Positions 1 to 10,257 of a stretch of 64,000 bases of DNA are shown piece after piece. The notes under the pieces were generated by a model. The model searched no databases. It saw only the letters and a program-made list of their open reading frames with translations, and was not told where the DNA came from. Position 1 is the stretch's first letter; each line of letters begins with the position of its first letter. The stretch comes from Aurantimonas aggregata (lineage in GTDB: Bacteria; Pseudomonadota; Alphaproteobacteria; Rhizobiales; Rhizobiaceae): positions 161,199 to 225,198 of the forward strand of contig NZ_JAAAMJ010000005.1 in NCBI RefSeq assembly GCF_010500835.1, given 5' to 3'. A program made the position numbers and the translations under genes.

Positions 1-111
1 AACCACCAGACCCATCACCGCGGACAGGCGCATGCGATCCTGACCGGCTTCGGGCGAGAGGCGCCGAGCCTCGATCTCGTTCGCTTCCAGCGAGAGACCG
101 GACAGGGCTGA
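1..111 (+). CDS. DinB family protein, C-terminal end (partial)
   Basis: The window opens inside this gene. The first 36 codons end at a TGA at 109-111. The peptide carries NHQTHHRGQ, the C-terminal histidine motif of the DinB/YfiT four-helix metal-binding fold, followed by the usual LDLVRFQRE-like ending. Known DinB-family members are often thiol-dependent metalloenzymes or stress-induced proteins of unknown function. The function cannot be narrowed from this fragment. The assignment rests on motif recognition only. Confidence 0.6.
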   Translation, partial: NHQTHHRGQAHAILTGFGREAPSLDLVRFQRETGQG

Positions 112-231
112 TCGAGTTCTCGAACGAACTGCCGCCCGAGACCGATCACTTTCGCGCCTGTTCGGCGGTCGCCGCCGACTTCTCGCGCCAGCCCCCTTCC
201 GCACTGCGGCATGGCGTGGCAAAAGGGCGCC

Positions 232-2139
232 ATGCTTCAGATCACAGACCTCTCCGCGCGCGTTGCCGGCCGCCTGCTCATCGACCATGCCAGCCTGACG
301 CTGCCGACCGGCACCAAGGCCGGGCTGGTCGGGCGCAACGGCGCCGGCAAGTCGACCCTGTTCCGCGTCATCACCGGCGACCTCGCCGCCGAGACCGGGT
401 CGGTGTCGTTCCCGAAAAACACACGGCTCGGCCAGGTCGCCCAGGAGGCGCCCGGCACCGAGGAATCGCTGATCGAGATCGTGCTGAAGGCCGATGTCGA
501 ACGCGTCGCGCTGCTCGCCGAAGCGGAGACCGCCACCGATCCGAACCGCATCGCCGACATCCACATCCGTCTCGCCGACATCGAGGCGCATTCGGCGGAA
601 TCGCGCGCTTCCTCCATCCTGTCCGGGCTTGGCTTCGACATCGCGGCGCAGGCCCGCCCGGCCTCGTCCTTCTCCGGCGGCTGGCGGATGCGCGTCGCGC
701 TTGCGGCGGTGCTGTTCTCGCAGCCCGACATGCTGCTGCTCGACGAGCCGACCAACTATCTCGATCTCGAAGGCACGCTCTGGCTGGAGAACTTCGTCTC
801 GCGCTATCCGCACACCGTGCTCGTCATCAGCCATGATCGGGACGTCCTCAACAACGCCGTCAACGCGATCGTCCATCTCGACCAGCAGAAGCTGAACTTC
901 TATCGCGGCGACTACGACCAGTTCGAGCGCCAGCGGGCCGAAAAGCTGGAACTGCTGCATAAGGCGATCGGCAAGCAGGAAGCCCATCGCAAGCACATGG
1001 AGGCGTTCGTCGAGCGCTTCCGCGCCAAGGCCTCGAAGGCGCGGCAGGCCCAGTCCCGCCTCAAGGCGCTCGAAAAGATGCAGCCGCTGCAGGCGATCGT
1101 CGAGGACCACGTGACGCCGTTCGTCTTCGAGGGACCGGAAAAGGCCGCCGCCTCGCCGATCATCCGCATGGAACATGCGACGGTCGGCTACACGCCCGGC
1201 CGACCGATCCTGTCGCGCCTCGACCTGCGCATCGACACCGACGACCGGATCGCGCTGCTCGGCCAGAACGGCAACGGCAAGTCGACCTTCGCCAAGCTGC
1301 TGGCCGGCCGGCTGGCGGAGCAGTCCGGCACCATCACCCGTGCACCGGGGCTGAAGATCGCCTTCTTCGCCCAGCACCAGATCGACGACCTGCGGCCGGC
1401 GGAAAGCGCCGTGCAGCACGTGCGGCGGCTGATGCCCGATGCGGCGGAAGCCAAGGTCCGCGCCAAGGTCGCGCGGATGGGCCTGCCGACCCAGAAGATG
1501 GACACCGCGGCCGAGAAGCTCTCCGGCGGCGAGAAGGCCCGGCTTCTGATGGGCCTGGCGACCCTCGATGCGCCGAACCTCCTGATCCTCGACGAGCCGA
1601 CGAACCATCTCGACATCGAGGCCCGCGAAAGCCTGGTGCGGGCGCTCAACGACTTCCCCGGTGCCGTCATCCTGATCAGCCATGACCGCCACATGGTCGA
1701 GGCGACGATGGACCGGCTGTGGATCGTCGCCGAGGGCACGGTCTCGCGCTACGACGGCGACCTCGAGGACTACAAGAAGCTGGTCCTGTCGGGCGGCACC
1801 AAGGGCAACAGCGTCGGCGCCGATCCGGCAGACCTTGCCTCGGCGCCGGCGCCGCAGGTCTCGAAGATCGACCAGCGTCGCATCGCCGCCGAGCGCCGCG
1901 AACAGCTCAAGCCGTTGAAGGCGAAGATCAGCCAGCTGGATATCCAGATCTCGCGCCTGCAGAAGACCATCGAGGGGCTCGACGAGACGCTCGGCGATGC
2001 CGCGCTCTATACCTGCGATCCGGCTCGCGCGGCCGCGCTCAACAAGCAGCGTTCCGATGCGGCGAAGACGCTCGCTTCCTGCGAGGAAAACTGGCTGGCA
2101 CTGACCGCCGAACACGACGCGGCAATGGCGGCCGAATAG
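232..2139 (+). CDS. ABC-F family ATPase (Uup/YheS-like)
   Basis: This is a 635-residue soluble protein with two ABC ATPase domains in one chain and no membrane segments, as in ABC-F proteins, which act on the ribosome rather than as transporters. Domain 1 has Walker A GRNGAGKST, signature FSGGW and Walker B LLLDEPTNYLD. Domain 2 has GQNGNGKST, LSGGEKARL and LILDEPTNHLD. A charged linker lies between them and a coiled-coil-like C-terminal tail follows. The ATG at 232 (MLQITDLSA) fits the family better than the in-frame ATG at 211. Known family members modulate stalled ribosomes or antibiotic sensitivity. Which ABC-F subgroup this belongs to is not resolved. Confidence 0.9.
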   Translation: MLQITDLSARVAGRLLIDHASLTLPTGTKAGLVGRNGAGKSTLFRVITGDLAAETGSVSFPKNTRLGQVAQEAPGTEESLIEIVLKADVERVALLAEAETATDPNRIADIHIRLADIEAHSAESRASSILSGLGFDIAAQARPASSFSGGWRMRVALAAVLFSQPDMLLLDEPTNYLDLEGTLWLENFVSRYPHTVLVISHDRDVLNNAVNAIVHLDQQKLNFYRGDYDQFERQRAEKLELLHKAIGKQEAHRKHMEAFVERFRAKASKARQAQSRLKALEKMQPLQAIVEDHVTPFVFEGPEKAAASPIIRMEHATVGYTPGRPILSRLDLRIDTDDRIALLGQNGNGKSTFAKLLAGRLAEQSGTITRAPGLKIAFFAQHQIDDLRPAESAVQHVRRLMPDAAEAKVRAKVARMGLPTQKMDTAAEKLSGGEKARLLMGLATLDAPNLLILDEPTNHLDIEARESLVRALNDFPGAVILISHDRHMVEATMDRLWIVAEGTVSRYDGDLEDYKKLVLSGGTKGNSVGADPADLASAPAPQVSKIDQRRIAAERREQLKPLKAKISQLDIQISRLQKTIEGLDETLGDAALYTCDPARAAALNKQRSDAAKTLASCEENWLALTAEHDAAMAAE

Positions 2140-2379
2140 CGCTTCGGCCCTGGCCCCACGGCCCGACAGGCCTCTCGCCGTGGGGTGTTCGCAAAGCGGA
2201 CCGTCGCGCGCCAATGCTGATCCGGCTTGATCCAGCGTCGCAAAACTGTCATCTCCACTGACCATTGAACCCAAGAGGCCGACGCGAGAATGCGTCGCGG
2301 CGCATTGACCTCAGTCCTCCGGTACCGGCCGGACACGCGCCGTCGCACTCAGGGCCGCGAACGCAGGTCGATCATCTTC

Positions 2380-3150
2380 ATGCCGACATTCCTCATACGC
2401 GCGGCAAGACTGGCCCTGGCGATTCCGCAGGCGGCGCTCGCACGCCGGACGGCAAAGGAGCTGTTCTGGTTTGGTGCCCTGGCTCTCTGCTCCGTGGCAG
2501 CTGCCTGGGTCTTCTCGTTGATCGTCGAGCCGACGTCGGGTCCGACCGAGTTTCCTGGCGAGAACGGCCCCAGCGAGATCCTGCAGGCGGCGATGGTCAT
2601 CGCAGCGGGTCTCCTGTTCTTTCTTGCCGCGCTCCGCTTCGGCTTCGAGATCTTTTACGCCAGCGTCGCGATTGCCGTAGCCTGCGGGCTCGCAGCGGTT
2701 CGCGAATTCCCGCGTTGCGGCAGCTCCTTTTACGATACCGGGCCGTGCATCACCGACAACGGCAAGCTGCTGATCACGCTGGTCCTGGTCGGCTCGGCCA
2801 TAGCCTTGCTGGCGGTGCGGCGCGAGGCGTTCTCCCGGCACCTGCGCGAGTTGAACTTCTTCTGGATCGTCCCGTGCGGGATAAGCGGCGTCCTGCTGGT
2901 CGTCGCTGAAATCGTCGGCGAGACCTACTACCGCGTGTGGATCGAGGAGACGCTGGAACTTGGGAGCTATCTCAACCTGCTGGTCTTCTCCGTCGCGCTG
3001 AACATCCGGCCAAATTGGTTCCAGTTAGCCAGGGCACCTTATTGGAAATCGGCGACTGTGCTGAAGCGGCGCCGCGCGGCGCATGGCGGCCACGCTGGGA
3101 TCAGGCTTTCTTCACCCAGCGACGATCCTCGGTCTGCTGCCAGTAGGTGA
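2380..3150 (+). CDS. hypothetical multi-pass membrane protein
   Basis: This is a 256-residue protein with about six hydrophobic stretches (for example FWFGALALCSVAAAWVF and ITLVLVGSAIALLAV) and no family I recognise. Two cysteine-containing loop segments lie between the middle helices. The start at 2380 (MPTFLIRAA) is preferred because the upstream extension to 2290 is arginine-rich and non-hydrophobic. Its last 50 bases overlap the 3' end of the convergent holC. No function is assigned. Confidence 0.6.
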   Translation: MPTFLIRAARLALAIPQAALARRTAKELFWFGALALCSVAAAWVFSLIVEPTSGPTEFPGENGPSEILQAAMVIAAGLLFFLAALRFGFEIFYASVAIAVACGLAAVREFPRCGSSFYDTGPCITDNGKLLITLVLVGSAIALLAVRREAFSRHLRELNFFWIVPCGISGVLLVVAEIVGETYYRVWIEETLELGSYLNLLVFSVALNIRPNWFQLARAPYWKSATVLKRRRAAHGGHAGIRLSSPSDDPRSAASR

Positions 3151-3553
3151 CCGCGTGGCCGGCGGCCTTCTCCGCCGCCCACCGTTCCCTCGCCCGGGCG
3201 ATCTGCTCGCCGTCGTGGCCGTCGAACAGATAGACGGCCCGCACGTAGCGTTCGAGCGATAGCGGCGTAGCGCCTTCCACCAGGAATCGCACGTGCGGCT
3301 CGTTGGACTCCTGCGTCGGCTCGATTGTCAAGACGACCGGCTGCAGCGCCGCGGATCCTTCCGCGTCGCTGCCATGTGGCAGAAAGCCGTCATCCTTGTA
3401 GACCCACAAATGGTGATCCAGCGCGTCGCGGCGTTCCTCGGTGACGAACTGCACGACGACGCGCCAGCCCCGGGCGAGGCTGCGCTCCAGCAGATCCGGA
3501 AGGGCGTCCTCCAGCCGGCTCTCGGTCATGTGGTAGAACAGGACTTCCGCCAT
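3101..3553 (-). CDS. holC: DNA polymerase III subunit chi
   Basis: This 150-residue protein matches the chi subunit, which links the clamp-loader complex to single-strand-binding protein at the replication fork. The N-terminus EVLFYHMTESRLEDALPDLL followed by SLARGWRVVVQ is the typical opening, and the size is normal. The ATG at 3553 (MAEVLFYH) gives the standard start. It lies downstream of pepA on the same strand (79-bp gap), the usual pepA-holC arrangement in proteobacteria. Its 3' end overlaps the convergent membrane-protein gene by 50 bp. Confidence 0.88.
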   Translation of the reverse strand: MAEVLFYHMTESRLEDALPDLLERSLARGWRVVVQFVTEERRDALDHHLWVYKDDGFLPHGSDAEGSAALQPVVLTIEPTQESNEPHVRFLVEGATPLSLERYVRAVYLFDGHDGEQIARARERWAAEKAAGHAVTYWQQTEDRRWVKKA

Positions 3554-3631
3554 CGTGCTCCCCCTCCGATCACCGTCTTCCATCAAGTGCGAGCGCGCAG
3601 CGCCCCGGCGCCATCGCCCGCCCCGCCGAGG

Positions 3632-5140
3632 TCAGCCTGCCTGATAGTGGTCCTTGACCAGCCGGTCGAGCAGCCGCACGCCGAATCCCGAGGCCCAGGA
3701 CTGGTTGTACTCGTTGGTGGGCGATCCCATCGCCGTACCGGCAATGTCGAGATGCGCCCACGGCACGTCGTTGACGAAGCGCTGCAGGAACTGTGCGGCG
3801 GTGATGGAGCCGGCCGCCCGACCGCCACCGATATTGCGGATGTCGGCGAACTTGCCTTCGATCATCTTGTCGTATTCCGGTGCCAGCGGCATCCGCCAGA
3901 CCTTCTCGCCGCTCACCTTGCCGGCATCGGCCAGTCGCTCGGCAAGCTCGTCATTGTTTGAGAACAGGCCGGCGTGATGATTGCCGAGCGCCACGATGAT
4001 GGCGCCGGTGAGTGTCGCCAGATTGACCATGAACTGCGGCTTGAAACGCTGCTGGCAGTACCAGAGGACGTCGGCGAGGACGAGCCGGCCTTCCGCGTCC
4101 GTGTTGAGCACCTCGATCGTGGTGCCTGACATCGCGGTGACGATGTCGCCTGGGCGCTGCGCGTCGCCGTCGACGCTGTTCTCGACGAGGCCGACGATGC
4201 CGATGGCGTTGACCTTCGCCGATCGGCCGGCCAAGGCCCGCATCAGCCCGGTCACGGCGGCGGCGCCGCCCATGTCGCCCTTCATCTCGTCCATCGAGGC
4301 CGCCGGCTTGATCGACAGACCACCGGTGTCGAAGACGACACCCTTGCCGACGAACGCCACCGGCGCCTGGTCGGCCGGGCCGCCGTTCCAGCGCATGATC
4401 ACGACCAGCGGCGGCCGGGGCGAGCCCTGCGCGACGCCGAGCAGCGCATCCATCTTCAGGTCGCGCAGCTGGCTTTCGCCGAGCACCTCGACCTCGACGC
4501 CCTGCGCCGCCAGCGCCTCGATGCGTTCGGCAAATTCCACGGGTCCGAGCGTGTTGGCCGGTTCGTTGACCAGGTCGCGCGCAAGCATCGTCCCGGCCGC
4601 GACGGCTTCCTCCACCGCATAGGCAGCCTTTGCCGCCTCGAGGTCGGCCACGGCGAAGCGAAGCCGAAGCGGCTCCTTGTCCTCGTCGGCGTCCTCGTCC
4701 TTCTTCTTCGAGGCCTTGGTCTTGTAGTTGTCGAAATCATAGGTACGCAGCACCGCACCTGCTGCAATGCGGGCGATGTCGGTCGAAGCGACAGCGCCGC
4801 CCTCCGGCAATGCGCAGCGGACGGTGACGCTCCGCGCGCCTTTGACCTTCGACGCGATGACGCCGCCGAGCTTCAGCCAGTCTTCTTCCGTCGCAGGCTT
4901 GTCGGAATGGGTGCCGACGACAAGCAGCCGATCGACCGCCACGCCCTGCGGCGCCAAGAGGTCCAGCGTGGACAGCGCCTTGCCCTTGAACTTCGCCGGT
5001 TTGCCGGCCTTTTCGATCAGTCCGGTCACGGCTTCGCCCAGCTCTGAGGCCACCGCCCCGCCTTGTCCCGCCAGGACGACGAGCACGCCTTCGGGCTCGG
5101 CATCGGCGGAAACGAATTCGATCTGTGGGAGGGTGGCCAT
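3632..5140 (-). CDS. pepA: leucyl aminopeptidase (M17 family)
   Basis: This is a 502-residue cytosolic metalloaminopeptidase that releases N-terminal residues from peptides. The C-terminal catalytic half contains the M17 signature [14 protein letters not shown], which supplies metal ligands, and the metal/lysine region [16 protein letters not shown] with a nearby DEMKGDM. The N-terminal half is the variable Macro-like domain. The start at 5140 (MATLPQIEF) is chosen; the longer frame would add an arginine-rich stretch unlike the family. It is divergent from lptF with a 229-bp gap. PepA in some bacteria also binds DNA, but nothing here tests that. Confidence 0.93.
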   Translation of the reverse strand: MATLPQIEFVSADAEPEGVLVVLAGQGGAVASELGEAVTGLIEKAGKPAKFKGKALSTLDLLAPQGVAVDRLLVVGTHSDKPATEEDWLKLGGVIASKVKGARSVTVRCALPEGGAVASTDIARIAAGAVLRTYDFDNYKTKASKKKDEDADEDKEPLRLRFAVADLEAAKAAYAVEEAVAAGTMLARDLVNEPANTLGPVEFAERIEALAAQGVEVEVLGESQLRDLKMDALLGVAQGSPRPPLVVIMRWNGGPADQAPVAFVGKGVVFDTGGLSIKPAASMDEMKGDMGGAAAVTGLMRALAGRSAKVNAIGIVGLVENSVDGDAQRPGDIVTAMSGTTIEVLNTDAEGRLVLADVLWYCQQRFKPQFMVNLATLTGAIIVALGNHHAGLFSNNDELAERLADAGKVSGEKVWRMPLAPEYDKMIEGKFADIRNIGGGRAAGSITAAQFLQRFVNDVPWAHLDIAGTAMGSPTNEYNQSWASGFGVRLLDRLVKDHYQAG

Positions 5141-5369
5141 GAATACTCCTGTCGCGGTGCGGTCGATGCCGGGAGCCACCGATGAGTCGGACGGCGCCGG
5201 GCGGAGCCTATGATGGATGCGCGAACGGGCTTTGCAAGGTCCGGGTCGCCGGTTACACCGCGTTAACCACGTCGCTTCGCCCTTCTTTAGCCAAGCTGTT
5301 GCAGTGTACGAGGGGATGGTCCGGCCTGCGGACTTTCCCGGCAAGGCAGCGTCGGGGCGTGCAACCGGG

Positions 5370-6569
5370 ATGACGATACGAATGACGCTCCTCGAACGCT
5401 ACGTCTTCAAGGCAGCCTTCGGGTATGCCGCGGGATCGCTGGCGTCGTTGGTGCTCATCGTCTGGATCGTGCAGGCCCTGTCGCGCATCGACATCATCAA
5501 GACGACCGCATCCGCTGCCGGCAACATCTTCTGGATCGCGCTGATGCTGCTGCCAGGGCTGGTGGCGGGCGTCCTGCCCTTCGCGGTGCTCATCGGCGCC
5601 ATCCAGGCACTGAATTCGCTGAATGCCGGCTCCGAGCGGGCGGTGATCGCCGCCTCTGGTGCCTCCCCGAAAGTCGTCACCCGGCCGATCCTGCTGCTCG
5701 GGGCGATCGGCGGCCTGATGATTCTCGTTCTCAGCCATGTGGTCGGACCCTATTCGTCGAGCGCCTTCCAGAACGGTCTGCGTTCGATCAACGCCGACAC
5801 GCTGACGCTCTTCCTCCAGCCCGGGCGATTCGAGCGCGTCCAGTCGGATCTGGTGGTCAGTGTCGGCGACGCCAACGGCTCGGTGATCGAGAGCCTGTTC
5901 ATTGCTGACACCCGCGATCCCGCCTTCGACCTCACCTATTTCGCCCGCGAAGCGCGCGTGATGGAGGATGACGGTCGCTCGACCCTTCTGCTCTACGATG
6001 GCCAGTTGCATCGGCGGAACACGACGGACGGCGGCGTGTCGGTGATCGAGTTCCAGACCTACGCCTTCGATCTCGCCGAGTTGCGGCCTTCGTCGAGCGG
6101 CGACTGGATCCGCAGCTCTGAACGCAGCACCTACGAATTGCTGTTTCCCGACCCGAACGACGCGCTGTACCAGTCGAAGCCGCTGAGCCTCGTCGAGGAG
6201 GCCACCGATCGCATGACGAGTTGGCTGTATGCGATCGCCTTCGCCCTGTGGGCAGTCGTCGTCGCCGGCGATCCGCGCACCAATCGGCAGGGAACCGGTC
6301 CGGCCATGTTCCTCGGCCTTTCCGGCGGTCTCGTACTCAAGGCGCTGGGTTTCGTCGCGCTTTCGCTGATCGAGGAAGGCTATCTCTGGGTGTTTGTCAC
6401 CTGTCTCCTGCCGCTCGGCGCCATTGCGATCAATCTCCTCCTGATATGGCGCGGCCTCGGCCCCGCCAGCTGGCCGATAGCGGAATGGACGGCCGTGCAG
6501 TTCGACCGCATGTCGGCGACGCTCGCCCGGCTGCGCCCGGCCGCGTTTCAGAACGGGTCCGGCGGATGA
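5370..6569 (+). CDS. lptF: LPS export ABC transporter permease LptF
   Basis: This is a 399-residue inner-membrane permease of the YjgP/YjgQ family. It has three N-terminal hydrophobic segments, a central periplasmic beta-jellyroll-like region and three C-terminal hydrophobic segments (for example [16 protein letters not shown]). LptF pairs with LptG and the LptB ATPase to extract lipopolysaccharide from the inner membrane. The ATG at 5370 ([13 protein letters not shown]) fits the family. Its TGA overlaps the lptG ATG (ATGA), so the two are translationally coupled. LptB is not in the window. Confidence 0.92.
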   Translation: MTIRMTLLERYVFKAAFGYAAGSLASLVLIVWIVQALSRIDIIKTTASAAGNIFWIALMLLPGLVAGVLPFAVLIGAIQALNSLNAGSERAVIAASGASPKVVTRPILLLGAIGGLMILVLSHVVGPYSSSAFQNGLRSINADTLTLFLQPGRFERVQSDLVVSVGDANGSVIESLFIADTRDPAFDLTYFAREARVMEDDGRSTLLLYDGQLHRRNTTDGGVSVIEFQTYAFDLAELRPSSSGDWIRSSERSTYELLFPDPNDALYQSKPLSLVEEATDRMTSWLYAIAFALWAVVVAGDPRTNRQGTGPAMFLGLSGGLVLKALGFVALSLIEEGYLWVFVTCLLPLGAIAINLLLIWRGLGPASWPIAEWTAVQFDRMSATLARLRPAAFQNGSGG

Positions 6570-7648
6570 GGAACTGGACCCTCAACCGTTACTTCTTCCG
6601 GCTCTACGTCGTCAGCTTCCTGTCGACGCTGGTCGCCGTCTTCGCCCTGGTCTACCTGATCGACATGATCGAGGTGAGCCGTCGCGGGCGGATGACGGAG
6701 TTCGGCTTCGGCGCGATCGCGCTGTTCTCCGCGCTGCGCGTCCCGTCCTTCATGGAACAGGCCTTCCCGTTCATCATCCTGTTCTCGTCGATCTTCACGC
6801 TGCTGTCGCTCAGCCGGCGCCTCGAACTGGTTGTGGCCCGCGCCGCCGGCGTATCGATCTGGCAAATCCTGCTGCCGTTCGTCGTCGGCTCGCTGTTTCT
6901 CGGCCTGCTCGCGACCTTCGCCTACAATCCGCTGTCGGCCTACGCCAAGGGCCAGGCGGCAGCCTTCGAAGCCGAGACCGCCAGTGCGGGCATGGCACCG
7001 AGCTCGGACCAGGTGCCGTGGCTGCGGCAGAATGCCGAAGGGGTCACGTCGATCATCGGGGCGAAGACCGTGGCGCAGAACGGCGTGCTGCTCGGCGAGG
7101 TGACCGCCTTCGTCTTCGGCGAGGACGGTCTCGTGCGCGAGCGGGTCGACGCGCCCCAGGCGGTGCTCGGCGATGGCGCCTGGACGCTCGACAAGCCGCG
7201 GGTCACGCGTATCGGCAATCCGCCGGAGCACCCGGCGACGTTCCGGCTGCCGACGAGCCTGCGGCCTGAGTTCGTCGAACAGCGACTGGCCGACCCCGAG
7301 GCCATCTCGATCTGGGAACTCGGCGACAAGATCGGCGTCGCCGCAAGCCTTGGCTTCAATTCCATGGCTTTTTTGATGCAGTACAACTCGCTCATTGCGC
7401 AGCCGGCGCTGTTCGTCGCCATGACGCTGCTGGCCGCGACGGTCGCGACGAGGTTTTCGCGCACCCGCCAGTCTGCTAGGACCTTGGGGAGTGGCGTGTT
7501 GGCTGGTTTCGTGTTGTACGTCGTGACGTTTCTGGCGAAGGCACTCGGCAGCAATGCGGTGGTTCCACCGGTTGCAGCCGCTTGGTTTCCAGTGTTGGCA
7601 GCAGGATTGTTTGGGGTAACAATCCTGCTCCATCAAGAGGATGGTTAG
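6566..7648 (+). CDS. lptG: LPS export ABC transporter permease LptG
   Basis: This 360-residue permease is the partner of LptF, with the same architecture: N-terminal membrane segments (YLIDMIEVSRRGRMTE region), a periplasmic domain and C-terminal membrane segments. It starts inside the lptF stop (ATGA) and its 3' end overlaps the start of lptD by 8 bp. Inner-membrane extraction and outer-membrane insertion components are therefore made from one transcript. The length is normal for LptG. Confidence 0.92.
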   Translation: MRNWTLNRYFFRLYVVSFLSTLVAVFALVYLIDMIEVSRRGRMTEFGFGAIALFSALRVPSFMEQAFPFIILFSSIFTLLSLSRRLELVVARAAGVSIWQILLPFVVGSLFLGLLATFAYNPLSAYAKGQAAAFEAETASAGMAPSSDQVPWLRQNAEGVTSIIGAKTVAQNGVLLGEVTAFVFGEDGLVRERVDAPQAVLGDGAWTLDKPRVTRIGNPPEHPATFRLPTSLRPEFVEQRLADPEAISIWELGDKIGVAASLGFNSMAFLMQYNSLIAQPALFVAMTLLAATVATRFSRTRQSARTLGSGVLAGFVLYVVTFLAKALGSNAVVPPVAAAWFPVLAAGLFGVTILLHQEDG

Positions 7649-10109
7649 TATGATTCCGAGGGGGACCGACGGCCGGCGAAGGGGTCTCGCCGTGCCGCGA
7701 GTAAAGGGGTTTCTCCTTGCTGGCACGGCGTTTTGCGCGCTTGGCTTCGCAAGCGGCATGTCCTATGCGCAGCCGGCTCTGCCGACCGATTTCCAGGCAC
7801 CCGAGAACGCCCAGCTGTTTCTCGAGGCCGACACCGTCACCTATGACAGCGACTCCTCCGTCGTTACCGCCGGCGGCGGCGTCCAGATCGACTACGGTTC
7901 GTACAAGCTCGTCGCCCAGAAAGTCGTCTACGACCAGAACACCCGCCGTCTGATCGCCACGGGCGATGTGGAACTGCAACAGCCGGACGGGAATCGCGTC
8001 TACGCCGACTCGATCGACATCACCGACGATTTCCGTGACGGCTTCGTCCAGGCGTTGCGCATCGAGACCCCGGAGAACACCCGTTTCGCAGCAGCTGGCG
8101 CGGTTCGTCGCGACGGCAGCGTCACGACGTTCCAGCAGGGCGTCTACACGGCGTGCGAGGCGTGCGAGGAGAACCCCGAGCGGGCGCCGTTGTGGCAGGT
8201 GAAGGCGCGCAAGATCGTCTGGGACCAGACCGAGAAGGAAATCCGCTATTACGGCGCGCAGTTCGAGTTTTTCGGCGCGCCGATCGCCTACCTTCCTTAC
8301 TTCCAGTCGCCGGACCCGACGGTGAAGCGCAAGTCCGGCTTCCTGCCGCCGGCGTTCCGCTCCTCCGACCAACTCGGATACGGCCTTCGGGTGCCGTATT
8401 TCTTCGCCATCGCCGACGACAAGGACGTCACCGTCGCGGGCACCTACTACACCAAGCAGGGATTCCTCGGCGAGATCGAGTACCGGCAGGCCGTCGAGAA
8501 CGGCTATTTCACCCTGCAGGCCGCCGGCATCGTCCAGCAGGACCCGGACGCGTTCAGCGACGACAACATCTATTCCCCCACCGGCGAATCCCCCGACTTC
8601 GCCAACACCGACCGCGGGATGATCGGCACGACCGGCAAGTTCGCGCTCAGCGACCGCTGGACTTTCGGCTGGAACGTCCTTGCCCAGTCGGACGCGAACT
8701 TTTCCAACACCTACGAGATCCCCGGGTTCGGCCGGACGCTGCACACGTCGGAAATCTACCTGACGGGTCTCGGCGACCAGAGCTTCTTCGACCTTCGGAC
8801 GCAGAAATTCGACTACCAGTCGATCAATCCGAGCCTCGAGGATCAGCAGCCGCTCGTGCTGCCCAGCTTCGACTATCAGCGCATCGAGCAGGAGGGCGTC
8901 CTCGGCGGCGAGGTCCAGCTCGACCTGAACGTCGCCTCGCTTCACCGCGACGAAGATCAGGTCAGCGCGCTTTGCGCCACGTGGCTCGATAACGGCGCCT
9001 GCCAGGTCCCGACAGCAGGGTATCTCTATCGACCTGACCTCAGCCGGTATCTCGGGCTGGAGGGCGATTACACGCGGGCCACCGCTGAGGCAAAGTGGCA
9101 GGACAGCTACACGCTCGATTCCGGCCTGGTGCTGAAGCCGATGGCTGGGGTTCGCGGCGATCTCTACACCGCTGACATGAGCTCCGATGGGTTCAACAAC
9201 GTCCTCTACGATCGGCCCGCGAGTGTCTTCAACCAGGGCACGCTCAGCCTCGACGACTCCGGCGCCCGCGGCATGGCGACGGCGGCGATCGAAGCGCGGT
9301 ATCCCTATCTGATCGAGACCGCACACACGTCCCACGTGATCGAGCCGATCGCCCAGCTGATCACCCGCCCGGACGAGAACCGCATCGGCCTGGTGCCGAA
9401 CGAAGACGCCCAGACGCTGGTGTTCAACACCGCCAACCTGTTCGAACTCGACAAGTTCTCCGGCTATGACCGCATCGAGGGCGGCACGCGCGCCAACTAC
9501 GGCCTGCGCTATGCCGCGACGCTCGATAGCGGCTATTCGCTCGACGCGGTGATCGGCCAGTCCTACCACCTCGCCGGGCTCAACTCGTACGCCCAGACCG
9601 ATCTCGCCCTGGTCGGCTATGATTCGGGCCTCGAGACCGACAGGTCCGACTACGTGACGTCGTTCGCCGTCGGCACGCCCATCGGCCTCGAGGTGGGAAC
9701 CCAGATGCGCCTCGACGAGGAGGATTACGCCCTCCAGCGCACGGACATCTACGGCTCCTACGCCTTTGCGGGGGGCAACGCCCGGCTGACCTATACCGAC
9801 ATCGCCGCGCAGCCGACCTACGGCTCGATCGAGGATCGCAGCCAGGTCACCGCCTCCGGCTCCGTGACCTTCGCACCCAACTGGACGGCCTTCGGGGCGC
9901 TCGGCTACGACATCGAAAACGAGACGGTGGTCGAGCGGACCTTCGGCGTCGGCTATGCCGACGAGTGCTTCAGCCTGCTCGTCTCCTATTCGGACACTGC
10001 GAACCGCTATACGCAGGAGGCCAATTCGACGACGGTGATGTTCACGCTCGGCCTGCGAACCATCTCGGACTTCTCGCAATCCTATGATATCGGGGACAAC
10101 GACAGCTAG
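7641..10109 (+). CDS. lptD: LPS assembly protein LptD (OstA)
   Basis: This is an 822-residue outer-membrane protein. An N-terminal hydrophobic signal-like segment is followed by an OstA-type jellyroll region (about residues 50-180; LFLEADTVTYDSDSSVVTAGG and GDVELQQPDG) and a long beta-barrel rich in alternating aromatic residues. LptD forms the outer-membrane LPS translocon with LptE. It overlaps lptG by 8 bp; an alternative ATG lies at 7650. The cysteines needed for the inter-domain disulfides of the E. coli protein cannot be mapped by eye. Confidence 0.92.
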   Translation: MVSMIPRGTDGRRRGLAVPRVKGFLLAGTAFCALGFASGMSYAQPALPTDFQAPENAQLFLEADTVTYDSDSSVVTAGGGVQIDYGSYKLVAQKVVYDQNTRRLIATGDVELQQPDGNRVYADSIDITDDFRDGFVQALRIETPENTRFAAAGAVRRDGSVTTFQQGVYTACEACEENPERAPLWQVKARKIVWDQTEKEIRYYGAQFEFFGAPIAYLPYFQSPDPTVKRKSGFLPPAFRSSDQLGYGLRVPYFFAIADDKDVTVAGTYYTKQGFLGEIEYRQAVENGYFTLQAAGIVQQDPDAFSDDNIYSPTGESPDFANTDRGMIGTTGKFALSDRWTFGWNVLAQSDANFSNTYEIPGFGRTLHTSEIYLTGLGDQSFFDLRTQKFDYQSINPSLEDQQPLVLPSFDYQRIEQEGVLGGEVQLDLNVASLHRDEDQVSALCATWLDNGACQVPTAGYLYRPDLSRYLGLEGDYTRATAEAKWQDSYTLDSGLVLKPMAGVRGDLYTADMSSDGFNNVLYDRPASVFNQGTLSLDDSGARGMATAAIEARYPYLIETAHTSHVIEPIAQLITRPDENRIGLVPNEDAQTLVFNTANLFELDKFSGYDRIEGGTRANYGLRYAATLDSGYSLDAVIGQSYHLAGLNSYAQTDLALVGYDSGLETDRSDYVTSFAVGTPIGLEVGTQMRLDEEDYALQRTDIYGSYAFAGGNARLTYTDIAAQPTYGSIEDRSQVTASGSVTFAPNWTAFGALGYDIENETVVERTFGVGYADECFSLLVSYSDTANRYTQEANSTTVMFTLGLRTISDFSQSYDIGDNDS

Positions 10110-10257
10110 GACGTTGCGGTCCGCCTGACGGCGGCCAGCGTCCTGGATGGCAGTCACGCCGAAATGAGTGGTCCGGATCATCATTTCGCCAGAGCGGGCC
10201 TCTAAAGGCACTGCAACCTGCCGTAGCCATCGCCCCGGAGGAGGAGTTTCAGGAACC